Notes under the pieces: generated by a model
Told to the model about the DNA's origin: nothing
What the model saw: the letters and a program-made list of their open reading frames with translations, nothing else
Databases searched by the model: none
Position numbers and translations under genes: made by a program
Assembly: GCA_020438185.1 (NCBI GenBank)
Contig: JAGQVC010000141.1
Span: 1 to 5,471, forward strand
Origin: Bacteroidota bacterium
Lineage (GTDB): Bacteria > Bacteroidota > Bacteroidia > M30B66
DNA: 5,471 bases
Direction: 5' to 3'
Shown here: piece after piece, positions 4,937 through 5,471 of the stretch
Layout: every line of letters starts with the position of its first letter
Numbering within the stretch: position 1 is the first letter of the stretch

Positions 4937-5471
4937 AAAAATCATGTCTGACATACTTGCTTTGCATCACAAGAAGTACAGACAAGCACGCGGTATGTTC
5001 TTCGCCGAGGGGCGGAAAATTATTTCAGAATTAATGCATTCAACCTTTCTGGTTGATGCTGTTTTTGGCTCCGAAAGATTTATTGCTGAATTAAGGGGGC
5101 TTCCTGCTGCAGCAGGGCTTACATTCGAAATTACAGATGAGGCAGAGCTCAGGAAAATGAGTGCACTCAGCAATCCTCAGGATGGATTTGCCTTGTGCAG
5201 AATACCGCAGGTACGGGAGCCTCATTTTCAATCAGATAAAGTGTATTTGTATCTCGATGCAATCCGCGATCCGGGTAATATGGGAAGCCTCATCAGACTG
5301 GCCGACTGGTTTGGTGTTGAAGCGGTAATCTGTTCCTCCGATTGCGTGGAATGGACCAACCCAAAAGTAATTCAGGCCAGCATGGGCTCGTTTATCCGAA
5401 AAACGCCTTTCGTTGAAGCAGGCGAACCCGGCAGTTTTCTCGCCGGCAAAAACCGGGTATTCGCTGCAGAT
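4926..5471 (+). CDS. TrmH/SpoU-family RNA 2'-O-ribose methyltransferase (partial, runs off right edge)
   Basis: The frame stays open to the last base, giving 182 residues of a family usually near 240-270. These SAM-dependent SPOUT enzymes 2'-O-methylate ribose in rRNA or tRNA. The N-terminus matches the substrate-binding domain pattern (HHKKYRQARGMFFAEGRKI at 15-33). SPOUT motif 1 follows as DAIRDPGNMGSLIRLAD (111-127), with R124 as the likely catalytic Arg, then TNPKVIQASMGS (144-155). Motifs 2 and 3, which form the SAM-binding knot, lie beyond the window. Two in-frame ATGs compete: 4926 and 4944, separated by an A8 tract, after a TAG at 4914-4916. I prefer 4926 because the distance to HKK then fits family members as I remember them; 4944 has equal sequence support otherwise. 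Whether the target is 23S rRNA or tRNA cannot be told. The gene diverges from tamL with a 45-bp gap. Confidence 0.88.
   Translation, partial: MPGKKIMSDILALHHKKYRQARGMFFAEGRKIISELMHSTFLVDAVFGSERFIAELRGLPAAAGLTFEITDEAELRKMSALSNPQDGFALCRIPQVREPHFQSDKVYLYLDAIRDPGNMGSLIRLADWFGVEAVICSSDCVEWTNPKVIQASMGSFIRKTPFVEAGEPGSFLAGKNRVFAAD

Noticed and set aside
4967..5173. - strand frame opposite the methyltransferase gene
   Set aside because: The + strand translation shows clear TrmH/SpoU motifs, so this is its antisense shadow.

Overview
The window looks like a chromosomal segment of a member of the Bacteroidota. Four things point there: an outer-membrane Omp85 protein with a lipobox in the TamL style, a NYN nuclease fused to a cold-shock domain of a type I associate with this phylum, start codons with A/T-rich leaders and no Shine-Dalgarno sequence, and three matches to the Bacteroidota -7 promoter element TAnnTTTG just upstream of genes. 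Nothing indicates a mobile element, a CRISPR array or a prophage.

Layout: positions 1-384 hold no convincing gene. They contain two strong hairpins and a short ACTCAT-type tandem repeat at the left edge, an intrinsic terminator, a promoter whose -33 element overlaps the terminator's T tract, and a leader of about 150 nt. Next comes a + strand gene for the NYN/cold-shock protein (385-1365). It converges on a - strand pair: an omp85/tamL gene (2448-4880, start revised from 4985) followed by a class III CoA-transferase gene (1378-2448). The pair shares one nucleotide in a TGATG stop-start overlap. A + strand TrmH/SpoU-family RNA 2'-O-methyltransferase gene diverges from tamL and runs off the right edge, so only about its first 182 codons are seen.

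The segment is very compact. The NYN gene's best terminator lies inside the 3' coding end of the CoA-transferase gene on the other strand. tamL and the methyltransferase gene are separated by 45 bp carrying two face-to-face -7 elements 6 bp apart, so the two promoters probably compete. The gene products have no obvious common pathway: RNA metabolism (NYN-CSD, TrmH), outer-membrane biogenesis (TamL) and acyl-CoA metabolism (CoA-transferase). The least understood parts are the NYN-CSD gene with its repeat-bearing leader and the structured left edge.
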